DNA from: Apis mellifera
Taxonomy: Eukaryota; Arthropoda; Insecta; Hymenoptera; Apidae
DNA length: 64,000 bases
Assembly: GCF_003254395.2 (NCBI RefSeq)
Contig: NC_037647.1
Coordinates: forward strand, 35,001 to 99,000
Reading direction: 5' to 3'
Shown in pieces: positions 23,951-38,942 of this stretch (within the stretch, counting starts at the first letter, position 1; every line of letters starts with the position of its first letter). Made by a program: the position numbers and the translations under genes. Under the pieces are notes generated by a model. That model was not told the DNA's origin and ran no database searches. It was given only the letters and a program-made list of their open reading frames with translations.

Positions 23951-26306
23951 TAAAATACAATTTAAGAAGAAAATGATATTTCAGAAAAAAAAAACCTAAA
24001 TTAATTAAGTTTACAATTTATGTCATATCATAATCTATTTTAATCCATAAATGAAAATCATTTATAAATTAATTTATCGCAAATTAATAAATCGTAAAAA
24101 AATATTTAAATAAAAATAAATGATTTCGTGAAAAATAATCTCATATAATAAAATAAATAAAATAAAATAATTGCAATTAGATAAGATTAGATAATATAAT
24201 TAAGTAAATTAATAGTTTTTTATATGAAATAGAATAAATGAATGTGAGAAATTATATGAATGTAACATATTTTTTTTTTAATGGAAATCAAACAAAATAT
24301 TAAGATGTTTGCATCAAAAGATCATTTAAGATATATTAAATATATATAGATATATTAAGATATTTTAAGTTAAAGTTTATAAAACATGATGTATTGAAAA
24401 AAAAGAAAAACAAATAAGTATCGCTTTACATGTTTCTTATTTTTCGTATACAATAGTCCTCGGATATTTTTAATGGCGTTCAGACATTTAATCATATTGC
24501 GAATATTTTTGTGTAAATGGGAATTTTAAATGAAAATTAAGATGAAGCAAAATAGAACAGAAGTAGAAAGTTTTTGCAATGAAGAATATGACAAGTATAT
24601 TTCATATTACATAACATACATTTATAATTATATATTTATGAAAATAAAAATATCGATGAAGAAACAAAAAAAACATGTATTAACAATATAAAAATGATTA
24701 CATATTTTAGATCAATCAAAAAAACATTTCAATGAATGCTCAATAAACAATATTCATATGCAAATTAAGCATTTCAAATAAAACAACGGAATATTAATAT
24801 TTAATTCTGGAAAAAAAAATTATGCGAAACATTCCTTGTGAAGTCGATACATATTTATAGGAAGGAAAAGTATAATTATCGAATAAAATAATAAATAAAA
24901 ATAAAATATATTTTTTAAAATAAAGTAGCGATAAAATAATAAATAAAATAATTTATTTTAAATTTTATTTTAAATAAATTTTAAAATAAAACAAAAATAT
25001 ACTCTTTAAAATAAAATATTCTTAAAATTGAATTGAATTATTTGAATTTCTTTGAAAAATTAGAAGAATTAATTTATGGAGCATAAAAAAATTTTTTGAA
25101 AAAATTGCAATCAGAATTATGAAAAAAATATAAATATAAACATTGCTTTATTATTTTTTACTTGAATTTGTAATAAAAACATATATTTTGTAAATTTAGT
25201 TATTATATATATATATATTGAAAATTTCATTTTCAATCAATGCTGTGCGTTATAAATAAAAGTATATTTTTTTTTAAATTTTCGTAATAAATCTAAAGAT
25301 TTTTATATTTTTTGGTGTTTTGTTATTGCATCAATTGAATTTGATGAAATTTTTAGCGTATATATAATTGATAAAAATTTATAAAATGTATATTTCAGTA
25401 TTTTTCATTATTCAAATAAGATTCAAATAAAAAACTTGTAAAAAAACAACCTATATTTTTTTCATAATTTTAATTTTTTCAAATTTTCCTAATTTATTTT
25501 TTATATCATATAGAATTATTTTTTCTAAATTTTAAAAATAATTCAAATCATTTGATCCAATTTCAAAAAATTATTCTATTTTAATCATTAATTAAATTTA
25601 TATTTTTACATTATCAATTACTATGTGTAATTTACAATAATGCATATTATATGTATGTATGTTGCAAGCTATAGTAACTAAATTATATATATAATTTAGC
25701 AAATAATATTTAACAAATAGCAATAATACAGTTTTTGATTATTTGATTTAATATTGATACATTGATTAATATTGATTGATATTGACAATTTCAATCTAGA
25801 TGATTATTTTTTTTGTTAAAAATTTGAACTGTTTACACAAAGCAATAAATTAGAATAAAGAAAAAAATCAGATAAAATTCTTTTTCCTATCCTATTAAAA
25901 ATGATGATTCGTAATTTAGAAAAAAAAATATGAAATAAAAAATAATCAATAACGAGAAAGAGTGTAAAAAAATGAATTAACAGTCAACAGCCACATGGCC
26001 AATATAACTATATTATAAAAATCAGCAGTTTAAGATTCTTCTTTCTGAAAATTGAATCCAGTTACATAGTATATCTAAATCGAAATTCAATATCAGATAA
26101 TTATTCTTGTCTTAAACGTCAATCAAAATGAACATATAAAGAAAACATAACAGAAGTGATAATGATTCAAAGTTATGAATGATAATTTCAAATAATATTA
26201 AAAATCATTTAATATTTCGATATTTTTTAAAATAAGCGGCAATATATATTCAGGCATAAATTCAATGCATTAAAAATACAGAGTAATGAACTAAATATTT
26301 TTTAAC

Positions 26307-26307
<1 letters not shown>

Positions 26308-26338
<31 letters not shown>
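26308..26338. repeat. A31 homopolymer
   Basis: A run of 31 adenines. No retrotransposon or processed transcript was recognised immediately to its left, so its origin is unclear. Confidence 0.92.
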
Positions 26339-26340
<2 letters not shown>

Positions 26341-26509
26341 CCAATAACAAATGTCAATCAAATTATACTTCCAACTCGAATGCAGAAAAAAATATATGGA
26401 ATAACGATAAAAAAAATCTAAAACAGTACATGGAAAAAAAGCTCATATATAATTCAAAAATTACAAAAAAAATTCAAAAACAAAAATCAAAGTTATAAAA
26501 TAATAAATT

Positions 26510-26600
26510 AAAATAATTTATATAATTAATATAATATATATAATTATAATTATAATATAATTATATATAATTATAATATAATATATAATTATATAATAAA
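26510..26600. repeat. AT-only palindromic stretch
   Basis: Repeated TAATTATAATATAATTATATA units with strong dyad symmetry. Confidence 0.7.
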
Positions 26601-27002
26601 TTAAAATAAATTATAAGATAACAAGAAATTGTGTGAAATAATTGGACGATTCTCAATCGACAAATAGATATGCAGTAGAATTTGGATCAAGAAATCACCA
26701 AATCTATATCTAAATCTTTTATTTTATTTTTATTTTTATTAAAACTATAATAGAAATCCCTTATTAGAAATCCTTAAGCAAATAATAGATCTCGAAAAAT
26801 TTCTTGTTAAACACGATAATAAAAAAGGTAAAAAATAATAAAATTAAATTACAAATAAACTTTCTGCAGATACATACAAAACAGTTAAAAAAAAAAAAAA
26901 TTAAAAAGAAAAATTATATTAACCAAAATCAAAAAGGAAACTCAAGGTAATATTAAAAGGATTACATTTGAAATATATATTTCTAGAATATATATATATA
27001 TA

Positions 27003-27083
27003 TATTCTACATTCTATTCGAATTTTCGAATATATATTCGATTCTATTCGAATATATATATTCTACATTCTATTCAAATTTTC
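27003..27083. repeat. Direct repeat with internal palindromes
   Basis: ATTCTACATTCTATTCGAAT and ATTCTACATTCTATTCAAAT recur 56 nt apart, separated by nested palindromes (ATTCGAATTTTCGAAT, TTCGAATATATATTCGA). Confidence 0.75.
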
Positions 27084-30000
27084 TTAAAAGACTCAAAAGA
27101 AAACACTTATTTAATCTCATTAATTAAATTTAATAAATGATACATAACTTTTTGCCTATTTAATAATTTGTCGATAAATGTATCGAAATTCTCGAACTGA
27201 TTTTTGTTTTATTTTTGATTATTTATTTTTTCGTTTTATTTTTATTTTTCATTTCTTATTTTAATTTTTATTTTTTTTTTCATTAATATCGATACAATAA
27301 ATGTAATTATTTTGCATATACGAAATAGGAACATTTACAAAAGAAATAAAAAAAAATTCCATATAAAATCAATAGACAAAAAACCGAAATATATAATCCC
27401 GACAACGTACATTGAATGTGAGAATAATTAATATTTCTAATTTATCAGAATTAATCTTAAATGACAAATTAAAAATGGCGATAATCGATAAAATTTTCGA
27501 TTTCGATAACTGACAAATTTATTCAATTAAAAAAAGTTCTACTTCGAAAATTATTTTTTCAGCAAATTATTTTTTTAAATTATATAAATCATACTGGTGA
27601 TATCGAAAGTTTTATTCGAATAAATTCATTTCGTAGATAAAAATTCTAGAGATCATAGATTTGAGATATATTGTATTATCATTGATAAAAATATAGAAGA
27701 CATAAGATTACATAAAAAATTGAAAAATACAAGTTCAAGTCTTATCAAGCAAAGAAGAATCTAATCACAGATAAAAAAAAACGATAATATTCTCTCAAAA
27801 ATAAGATAATTGGATTCAAAAAATTTTTTACTTTTTACTTCTAATTATATAATTATAGTACATAATTTATATAATTTATTTTAAATTCGGTAAAAATGTT
27901 AAAAAATATATATAACCTTATAACTTTAAATGATTGAAAAAAATTTATTACATTATTATTAATACCAACAGCATATGATTGCAGCTATAATCTATCTATT
28001 CGTAGAAAAATTATGTAAGTAATAAAATATTTTTAGTCGATATAGAAGTGACATTATAAATATAGTAGATATTTTAAGTTAAAATACAGTAAATATCATA
28101 AATATTCATCTAGAAATAGAAATAAAAAATCCAGGATCTTAAATTATTTACTGTTAATAAGTCAGTTAATAAAATCATATGGATAAAAATTAATAATTCT
28201 TGATATTGATGATTAAAACAAAAATAAAAATAGATTTTTATTTTGATTGAAAATTCTTTATCTATTCTCGGAATTTTCTTTCAAAATAACGATATATATA
28301 CATGACAAATGTATTATCGAGGAGAAAACCAAAAAAAGCCGATAACATATAAAGAAAATTAATCAATGCAAATTCAAATATCTAATCTCACCAAAATTTT
28401 TGATCAGAAACTTATTAAACGATTGAAGTAAAACAAATAAACAATTTTCATTTCAATTTACATTCATGTGAAACATTATATAATTACAATCCTATGTAAT
28501 TTATAATAATATAAATATAAATAAAAAAAACTATTATTCGAAGAATTAAAAATTTCTAAGTTTGGAATTCTTTTTTAGTTGTTTTTAGTTTTACACTAAA
28601 TTTAAGAAAGTTATATATATCTATTACATACTAAACTTAGAAATAATTAGACCAACTAAATATGGTTTTTCCAGATTTTAAAAAGAACATACAATGTTAG
28701 TGATCATATGGTAATTACCAATAATTAAATAGCATTATAATAAATTATTAACAATTTTCAAAATATATTTTTTCTAGAAATCGACTTTAAAATTAAATCG
28801 CAAAAAATATAAAAAATATTATAATAATTATATGCGTAATATTATCTTTTGAGTTGTAATTCATAAATTCATAATATCTTTAGACTAAAAAATACAAATA
28901 TTTCAAAGATTTATAAATGAAGTAATTAAATTAAAATTAAATTTTATATTTGCTTTTTTTGAAAATATTTTAATAATTTTAAAGCATTCTTTAATAAATT
29001 TAAAGAATGCAGAAAAATATAAAAAATAGACTTCAGATAGCATTTCGATTATTTAAAAAAAATATTATTATCAATCCATTAAAATACAATATAAAGGAAC
29101 AAATAACAAAATTAGTTAATAATAAAGGCAACTTAAAATTCATTAATGAATAAAATTGATAAAAAAATCATCTTAAACTTAGTAAAAAAATTACGAAATA
29201 CTTACTGGGAATAATTAATTTTTACATCATTTTCTTTCTATGATTACAGGAATACTTAATTCTTTTTATCAGAAAAAAAGAAACAATTAAAAAAATGAAT
29301 CCATTAAAATGTGAAAAATTTGCTTTTAAAGCAAATTTCAATTCAAATTTCAATTCAAAAAAAGCTATTATGAACATATATAATCATGTTGGTATAGCTC
29401 ATACCAAAAACTAAATTAACATTAACAGAGATAAATGCAGCGAGGTATAAGGAATATTACAAATATAAAGAATCTGGTAAAAAATTCTAAAAAATTATGC
29501 TCTTTAGATTTTTTTTAATTAAAAAAAATTAAAATCAACAGAAAAAAAATATTCAATTAAAATATTTGATAAAAAACTACTGACAATATATTTATCAATT
29601 AAATATTTTAAACATTTCATAAAAATGCAAACAGATCACAAATCATTAATTTTAGAATATCCAAATTAGATAGATCTCGAGACAATAAAGGCATTTCTCT
29701 ATAACCTCCAATTTCATTAAAAAATCATTTACATCAAAGGTAAAAAATATTTAATAGCCAACAAATTCTCTACCAAGAATTAGCTATCAAGAATTATCAA
29801 TCTAAGAGAAATATATTTTCAATATTTTCATATTGAAACCTTAACCAAAATTATATTTTCAAAAAAAATTTTCCAAAATTCAATTAACGAAAGATATGGA
29901 TAGAAAAACTCTGGATAGAAATTTCATATAGAAATCCAAAATTGTATACATTGTATAAATTCAAGAAAGATAATTTTTGAAAATTATCAAATATAATTAT

Positions 30001-33000
30001 CAATATAAATCAATGCAATTTTCCAATTATCACAGCTTTGCATTATAACCATCCAGCACAGATGCAATAATATCAGCTTCATTTATGCAATTGCAATTTG
30101 TTAAAGAATTTGAATTGCTAATACGTGTGAAAATCAGATTTTTTTCTAATAAGAGCTTAGAAATAAAAAAAAAGACCAAATAAAAGATTCGTTAAAATTC
30201 TTCTCCATTCTGTTAAATATATATAAAAAATTTAATAGTATTATTCCATCAAATTTTTCATTAATAAAAGTTAACATTTTAAAGTATATAAAATATATTT
30301 TAAAAAATATTTTAAAATATTTTAAAATATTTTAAAAAATATTAAAACACTTATTTAGTAAATATCTGTGAAATAAGATAAGAAAAATGAAGATATCAAT
30401 AGAATAACTAAAAAAATTCATGCAAAAATTTATACAACATGAAGAAGAAAACATTGATCCAAATCATATTTACAATATAAATAAAATGCGATTAATATAT
30501 AAAACTATTAAGTTTTTATAAAAGTTTTTTTAATTCTAATTAAAAAAAAATATGATAAAATGTGAAAATAAAATAAAAAGATTTATTAAATTATGTAATT
30601 ATTGTATATAATATATGTAATTATTGAATTATCGTTATTTATCAATTTATAAGAAAAACATACAAATTGTGATTGTTTATACATAAATAGAAGTCAAAAA
30701 GTTTTTAAATGATTTTTAAATTGAATTATTTTAATTAAAATATGTTTCATAATATGTTATATAAAATTCAGAAAAATTCTATTATATTTATAGATTAGCT
30801 TGAAAATCACTTCAATTAATAAAAAAAACCAATTCGAAACTGAGATGTATGAAAAAGCTATGACTATGAAAAAATTTTATTACTGATAGTTATTACTATA
30901 TATATATATATATATAATATACATTCATATACATATATATGCATATAATATACTTATTAAATTGTAGATTGATAATATTGAAGTTATATTTTTATTCAAA
31001 ATTAAAAATATGTTTTCAATATTTACTGGAAAAAATCTTCATACATTTTCTGCGAAAAATAATATTTTATTTAAATTACAATATTAAAAAGTGTATAATT
31101 TATTAAATGATACATTTATTAAATTTACATTTATTTACAATATCAATCGACAATATATGAAATTTGTTAGAAAAAATTATTAAAATAAAGAAAAGATTTC
31201 TAATCATAAAAAATGCAAGAATTTTTCAAAATATGGAATATTATAAATACAAAACAAATATTTATAAAATATTATAAATACAAAATAAATATTTGTCAAT
31301 ATTGAAATATCTGAAACTAAAATTCAAAAATCAATAATCAAACATAAGATAGAAAATTAAATTAAATATAATGAACGAATCAATTGAATGAAATAAAGAA
31401 ATCAATATTGATTGTAATTCTAGAAAAAACTACAAAAAAAGAAATAATGTAAAATCCATACAATTTATTTATATATTTACATGATTACATTATACAAAGT
31501 TTTCATATTTATATACTAAATTTCATATTTATATACAAATATAAATAGCACATAAAAAATTAAACTTTTACTCATTTTAATTATAAAAATTTGTCCAATA
31601 TTCTTTCATACATGTTTATTATCATTATTATTATCAAAAGATTCACAACGATACAGATGTTCTTCATTCATTCTATCTATTATTACATAAATACTTTCAA
31701 AATCTTCAATCAACATCACATACTGATATAATAACAAAAATAGATATGATCGCTTTTATATAATAGCTAAAAAAAATATAAGAAAAGACAAAATTAAGAA
31801 ATAACACATTTGCATTTTTTAAGACGAATTTAAACTTTTCATCTTAAATATTAAACTTTACATCTCGAATTCATCCACAGTGAACGATATATTACATTTT
31901 ATTCAAATAAAATAGCTTTTTACTTTTGATGAATAACATAGATGATTAATTCATAATAAAGCCACAATCTAGAAATTCAAAAGTTATCTTATATAGTCAT
32001 AGTATATTATATTAAAGAAACACGCAATTTTATAGGCAAAACTAATCTCAAGAAAATATTAATTTTTAATATATATATATCAAATAATTAATTTTAATAA
32101 TATATATCAAAATATTAATTTTATGTAAAAAGAAAACTTCACTCATTCTTAAATATAATAATTCTTGTAGCTATCAAAATCTTGTATATATCCAAATTTC
32201 TACTATCTAATTTAATTTAATTATTATACAATTTCTATTCGACTATCTAAATTTCAATTAATAGTTATGTCAATTTTTCCAATTGTTCGCTTTAAATCTA
32301 AAATTTTATTCACTATCATTATAATTGGCATTTTTATCTTGTTTTTACAATATATTATAATATTTTTTAACATTCTTTTGCTACAAAAATATCTACAAAA
32401 ATAAAGAAATTTAATATTTTCATTTCCTATACTTTTATTATTTTATTAAATAACATTTCATTATTCAATTAATTTGAAAATTAAATTCAATCATTGAATA
32501 AGTATAAATTCTTCACCTTTTATCTTTTACATTCATTATATCATTCAATATATATTATAAGTGAATCATCTATAATCATTATCTGAAATATAAATTTTTT
32601 ACTTCTTTCGAGTGATATAACACTTACAGAAAAAGTACAAATCGAAACATTTTTCTTAATATGAAAAGAAAAAAGTGGAAATGAAAATACATGATTTACA
32701 CTCATTCATATATATTATTAAATTCATCTGGAAAATATTATTATTTATTTATTTTTTAATACATATTTGTCATGTATTAAATTTTAAAATATGGAATATA
32801 TAATTTAACATAGCATTATTAGAAATATTGTCTTTCAAGATATCAATATAATGAGAATTATATACGATATATAATTTTTAAAGATTGATACTAAACAAAA
32901 AATATTAATATATATTTATAATTTTTTTCTGAATGTTAAGGTATATAATGTATTATAAAATTTTTTCAGAACAAGTTTATGAAATAATAATTTTTCAATA

Positions 33001-33337
33001 ACATTAATATAATGTTCAATAACAAATATTATACTAATATAAATTAAATAATCATTGGATTTATTTTCTTCTGCTCTATAAAAATGTCAAAAAATATAAT
33101 TTAGTTTAAATAATATATATAATATATAATATAACTTCAAAATCTCATAAAGATAATCTTGAAAATGAAATTATTTTATATATTGCATATATTCTTTAAA
33201 ATAATTTAATACTTAAGAATTATATTCTGGTATTTGTTTTCATAAAAAAGAAATAACAAAGATATAAAGTGTTTTCTTTTTAGTTTTAAATAATGACGCC
33301 AATTTAATTCTACATATATTATACATAATAATAATAC

Positions 33338-33421
33338 TAATATATATATATGTATATATATAATAATATTAATATATATATATATATGTATATATATTAG
33401 TATTATATATATATATATATA
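33338..33421. repeat. TA-rich imperfect palindromic repeats
   Basis: TAATATTAATATATATATATATGTATATATA units repeat two to three times with internal symmetry; may form cruciforms. Confidence 0.75.
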
Positions 33422-35629
33422 GTACGTAATAAATATATAATATAATATTATTATAATAATATTCTAGATTTCTTTTAATTGAATTCTTTGTTCTGTATTA
33501 AAAACTAATTATTAAAAAATATCTTATTTCTTAATTCAAACAAATCTAAACAAAATGTCATTTTTTATACATAAAATTTCTCTTATTATATTACATTATA
33601 TTTTCTCTTAAAAATTCTGATTAAAATGATACAATTGGATTACATTTATTCTTATATCTTAAGCAAGTTAATATAATAAAAATCCATTATAAAAATTAAA
33701 TTAAAAAATTTTTAATTTTATCTAGATTTAAAATATTAAAAATAATGTCAAAAAAAGATATATATATCATTTGAAGCAAAAAAAGAGAATGTTATTTCAA
33801 AGATGATGTGAATAAAATTGATTCATTGATGGAAACAATTTCTGGTGTATTTCTGCTTGTGCAATTCTTTTAATTTTGTGGTATTCCAAAGATCAAACTT
33901 TATTGTATATTTCATTTATTATATATTTATATATTATTATATTATATATTATATATATTATATATATTTTTGTTCAAATTTATAGTTTATTATAACTATA
34001 TTATACTATAATTATATAATTGTATTACATAACTGATGTTAACATTATCGATTTACTTGAAATTGAATACAATAATAAGTTTCATCATTCTGTTTATAAA
34101 AATATATCATTATAGTAACAAATACTCGATAATTTGTTAGATATTTATGATTAAAATTTGAAATTCGTGAATATACTTTCTGTAAAATGTAAAAGGCGTT
34201 GGCCTTTCTTTATTTATGAATTTTTATTGATATTGCTATAATAATATGTAATATGGCAAATAAAAAATTCAACATACTTAATAATCTTTCTATAAATTTT
34301 AAAAACATTTAATTCTAAAAAAATATTTTTGGAAAATAATAGAAAAATAATTTCATATATATCAATAGGAAAACCAGAAATAGAAGAAAAAGTGGCTTAT
34401 CAAAAAATTATATATGTATATTATAAAGAGGAGAGTAATTCAAAGACAAAAAAAAAATATATACGCACATTTTATATTAGAAAATTTTTTACTATGTATA
34501 TATATATTTATATTACAAAATATAAATACTGTTTTTTATATTTTTCAATTTTATATTTTATATTTTTTTATTCTTTTATTCTTTTATTTTATATATTTTT
34601 TTATTTATACTTTTATATTTTTTTATTTTTACTTTGTTATTGAATTTATATAAATTTATATAAATTTATATATTATTATTTCATTATTTTATAAATATTA
34701 TTTTATTTTATATTTTATTATAAATATTATAATATTATATAATACAATTAATTATAATGAATATAATAATATTATTTTATATAAAAACCACATTATTTTA
34801 AATTAAAAACTAAACTTGAACAATCGAAACAAAAAAAATATATGCAAATGTATTGACACAAGCACAGGTCTCAAATTAAACTGGTTGATAGAACTGGTTA
34901 AAAGTTTCTTCCCAATAGAGCATATTTTTAAAAAAAAGCAAGATGATAAAATCTAAACTGCATTTCAATTAAATCAATGACTGAAAGATATTGCACTTTC
35001 CTAGTGTTATTATTAGTAATATTAATAGTTAGTAGCAATATATAAGTAATAGCATTATTAATAATTAATTTTAATTGCATAAATATAATGATTAGATATA
35101 TAAATAATAACTTAATAATATAAAATAATATAAATAATATAAATAATGACTTAATAATATGAAATACAACTTATATTAATATAAGTAATAATAATGATAA
35201 TAATGGTAATACTATAATATTAGGAATAAATAAATTGATATTAGTGTTTATGTTTTTTTTATTTCTTATTCAATAAATTTAATAAAATTCAAATTAAAAT
35301 ATTTCCAAATTAATAATTTTTAAGAAATATTTAAGTTAATATTTTTTTATAGAGAATTGATATATTAAAAAATATATAATTTCATTTAAAAAAACAAAAT
35401 TAATTTTTATACGATTTTTTCATTCATAAAGGAATTAATAATACTATAATACTGTAATAAAATATAATATTAATCCTCGATAGCATTCAATTTTTATTTA
35501 AAATATTTTTCGTTATGTGTAATAATATTGTAATAATATTAAGAAAATCAATTATTTACTTTTTCAATTTCATTTTTTTATTAAATTATTATTTGATAAC
35601 TCATTAGAAATATAAAAGTGGAATTATCA

Positions 35630-36310
35630 TAATTTAAATATCTATATAGATTTGATATAGAAACTTCACCGACAACTCATTATTTTATCTTTGACAAGAT
35701 TTATAGCAAACATGTACAAAATATACTCTGAGTCTTTATGCAAATTTTAATTTGAGAAAGTCTACTTAATGTTACTTGGAAGCGGATCTGCAGTTACGAT
35801 ATATCTTATAAATTTAAAAAAAAATTATCAATGAAAAATGAACATTAGTCTTTTATAAGTTATTATAATATGAACTTGAAATTTCTTAAAATTTCATATT
35901 CTGATTATTGGACACGATCACATTGTGAATCATTATGAAAGACAATTTCATATATCACAATCATCAACACAATTAATATTAACATTAACAATTAATATTA
36001 TTGAAATCTCACATTTTCATTGATTTAAATTCAGGTCACATTCATTTATCGCTGTTTCATTATCTACCTAACTTCGCGATTACGAACATAAAAATTTAAA
36101 CAAAAATGTGCTAAAGTAACAATGTAATAGAAAAATTAAAAAAAATTAAATTTAATTCCTATAAGATAAATGACTATAAAAAATAATCCTATAAAAAAAT
36201 GACTAATTAATTATAGTACCGTACAATGAATGATAGATACGTTTTTATTCAATGATATATTTCTTTTATATATATTATTTTTTGATATTTTGTCTATTAA
36301 CTTTAAGCAA
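35630..36310 (+). repeat. Dispersed repeat module family, copy 4
   Basis: Matches the middle and right modules: AAGATTTATAGCAAACATGT (as at 13,994-14,010), AATTTCATATTCTGATTATTGGACACGATC (as at 14,260-14,295) and TCGCGATTACGAACATAAAAATTTAAAC (as at 14,460). Confidence 0.5.
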
Positions 36311-37271
36311 TATTTTCTTTTATAAAAATTTTCGTTATGGTTTTATTAATAAGTTCAATAATAATATTAACCAAATTAATAATAATTAATAACAATTAAT
36401 TAGTTTAATTAATAAGATATAATTTTATATAATAATAATATTATATATATTATATTATATATATTATATATTATTATTATAAATTATATATAATATAATA
36501 TTTAGTTTAATAATAAGATATCATTCAATATAAAAATATTTGTTATTCAACATATTTTCTTTTTTCGGATTTGTTATTTGGATTTGTTCATATTCATTCT
36601 ATCGGCACACGTATCCAATATTGATAATTTGATTAATGTATGCGCGTCGTGATTGGCTGTTTTTTGAAATATAATTTAATAAATAAATCTTAAAAATCGA
36701 TAATTTTGTATTTTAACTTTTTTGACTTCTAGAATTAAAAATGTCCCACATTCGCAAATTTACGTATATAAATATTTGTTGCATGCAATAGATACTGAAA
36801 TATTATAATAATTTTATTATTTAAATATAATAAATAGTATAATATGTATAATGTATAAAGCCAAAATTGCAATAATTACAATATGTTAAAATTCGATCTA
36901 GTATATTTCATTAACCTTATACAGTTTTTCAATAATTTAGTATAAAATTTTATTTAATTTTTAAAATTGTTTACAAATCTGAATGTTAAAACGATATTTT
37001 ATAATATTGATTCTGTAAGTTTAAATTTAAAAATTTTCTTCTTATTCAGCATCATTTTATGCTGAATAGTATTTCCATTATTCATAAGACATTTTTCTGT
37101 TATTTAATCCAATTTTATATTATTATAATCTACTACATATTATATACATATTGTTGAATAGTATTTCTATCACAAAATCTTTCTTCTCTTCATTCAATCA
37201 ATTTTATATCGTTATAATCTACTTTTTTACTTTGAACATTTCATACATTATATTTAGTATATTATTTTATT

Positions 37272-37301
37272 ATATATATATATATATATAATATACTAAA
37301 T

Positions 37302-37333
<32 letters not shown>

Positions 37334-37419
37334 ATATACTAAATATATATATATATATAATATATATATATATATATAATATATAATTCGTAATATTTGA
37401 TTGAATTGAATTTATATTT

Positions 37420-37476
<57 letters not shown>
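37272..37476. repeat. (TA)n microsatellite cluster
   Basis: Several TA runs broken by AATATACTAAA units, then one uninterrupted run of about 45 nt ending at 37,476. The AATATACTAAATATATA unit occurs at least twice. Apparent Tyr/Ile reading frames here are artefacts. Confidence 0.9.
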
Positions 37477-37481
<5 letters not shown>

Positions 37482-38891
37482 CATCTTTGTAATAATTCAT
37501 TACTTATGATTATATTTATTATGATTATATAATCATTTAAAATTTTTCATAGAAAATTTAAAAAAGAAAATTTAAAAATGAAAAGATAATACGAGAATTG
37601 AATAACGTTTCAATTTTACAAAAAAAAATTATCATAAATATATATGATATAAAGAATAATAAAAGTTTCTAAATATTTTTTTAAAATAAATATACTAAGC
37701 ATATATAACATATGAAATATGAAAAAATAAAAATATATTTTTGAAGCTATCTAGCAGTGAAACAAATTTCTATTCAGTTTTTTTTTATATCCTATGAAAA
37801 TAATATGTTTATGTAAACAATAATATTTATATTAATTATCTACAGCTTGTATATTAATATTAAATAAGAACTAACTATTCTTTATTTTATACATTTTATT
37901 ATAATACAAAACATAGTATTTACATAATATTTGTATATTAATATGTCTTCAAAAAGTTTATTTTTTAAAAATAATCAAGAATTATTATATATATCTTTTG
38001 ATATATAAAATATATCAAAACATTTTATTTTAATTTAAATGAAGAATAAATTATTTTAAATATTTATAAGAATAAACTATGAAATATTTAAATTATATAT
38101 ATTTTAAATAATTGCACAAATTACAGAAGTTTTTAGAAAAAATGAAAATAATGAAGAATAAAATAGAAATTGTATACTATATAACAAAAGAAGAAATTCT
38201 TTTGTATATATTACTTTTAATATTTTTACATTGTTTATATTTTTATGTGAATTTAATATGAAAATGAAGAAAGAAATTTTCTTAAAAAAAAAAGTCTTAT
38301 AAAAAAAATTTATAATTAAGTTTGATAAAAATGCAATTGGATTAATAAATTCTTTTTTTACGATGAACTTTTCGTCAATAAGATTTTAAAAGTAATTAAT
38401 GATGATCTTATTTCATTTAATTTTAGAAAAACAATATTTTTTGTAAGATATTAAAAAAATGTAAATTTGAAATATAAATGAAGAAAATATTAGCTTTTTA
38501 AAATATAATCATAAATTTTATCTTAAATAAAATTATTTAAGAAAATTAAAAGTATTTTAGAGATTATTATATTATATTTAGATTATTATATTTTAAGTAT
38601 TATTTAGAGATTCAATTATTAAATTATATGAAAGAAACATGAAACATTATCATATAATAACATTAACATAACATTAAAATTGCATGCATATTAAAAAATA
38701 CATAGAAAGATATAAATTTAAATGTCCTCGAAACATTTCTACAGGATTAAAAGATCCTTCAAAAAGTATTATTATTATCTATATTAAAAATGATAATGAC
38801 TATCAAGAATGCTTTATTAACAAAATTAATGATTATCATAAAAAAATGAATTCTCATTTACATTTAAAATTTGATATCAAAGAAATTTAAA

Positions 38892-38942
38892 TTTAAGTAC
38901 ATAAGTTAAGTACATACATTAAGTACATACAAATTAAGTACA
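38892..38942. repeat. TTAAGTACATA tandem repeat
   Basis: Four imperfect units of about 11-13 nt (TTAAGTACATAAG, TTAAGTACATACA, TTAAGTACATACAAA, TTAAGTACAATT). Confidence 0.8.

Larger units (their letters stand above)
23951..35629. other. Intronic AT-rich desert
   Basis: About 11.7 kb with no recognisable coding relic. Contents seen are the A31 run, AT palindromes near 26.5 and 33.3-33.4 kb, the duplicated palindrome at 27.0 kb, a TA run at 30,898-30,920 and many short A/T tracts. Confidence 0.6.

Noticed and set aside
34329..34653. Overlapping plus-strand frames of 104 and 79 codons
   Set aside because: Translations are Phe/Tyr/Ile homopolymer-like products of T-rich DNA.
37296..37484. Minus-strand Tyr-Ile repeat protein
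   Set aside because: Pure translation of a TA microsatellite.
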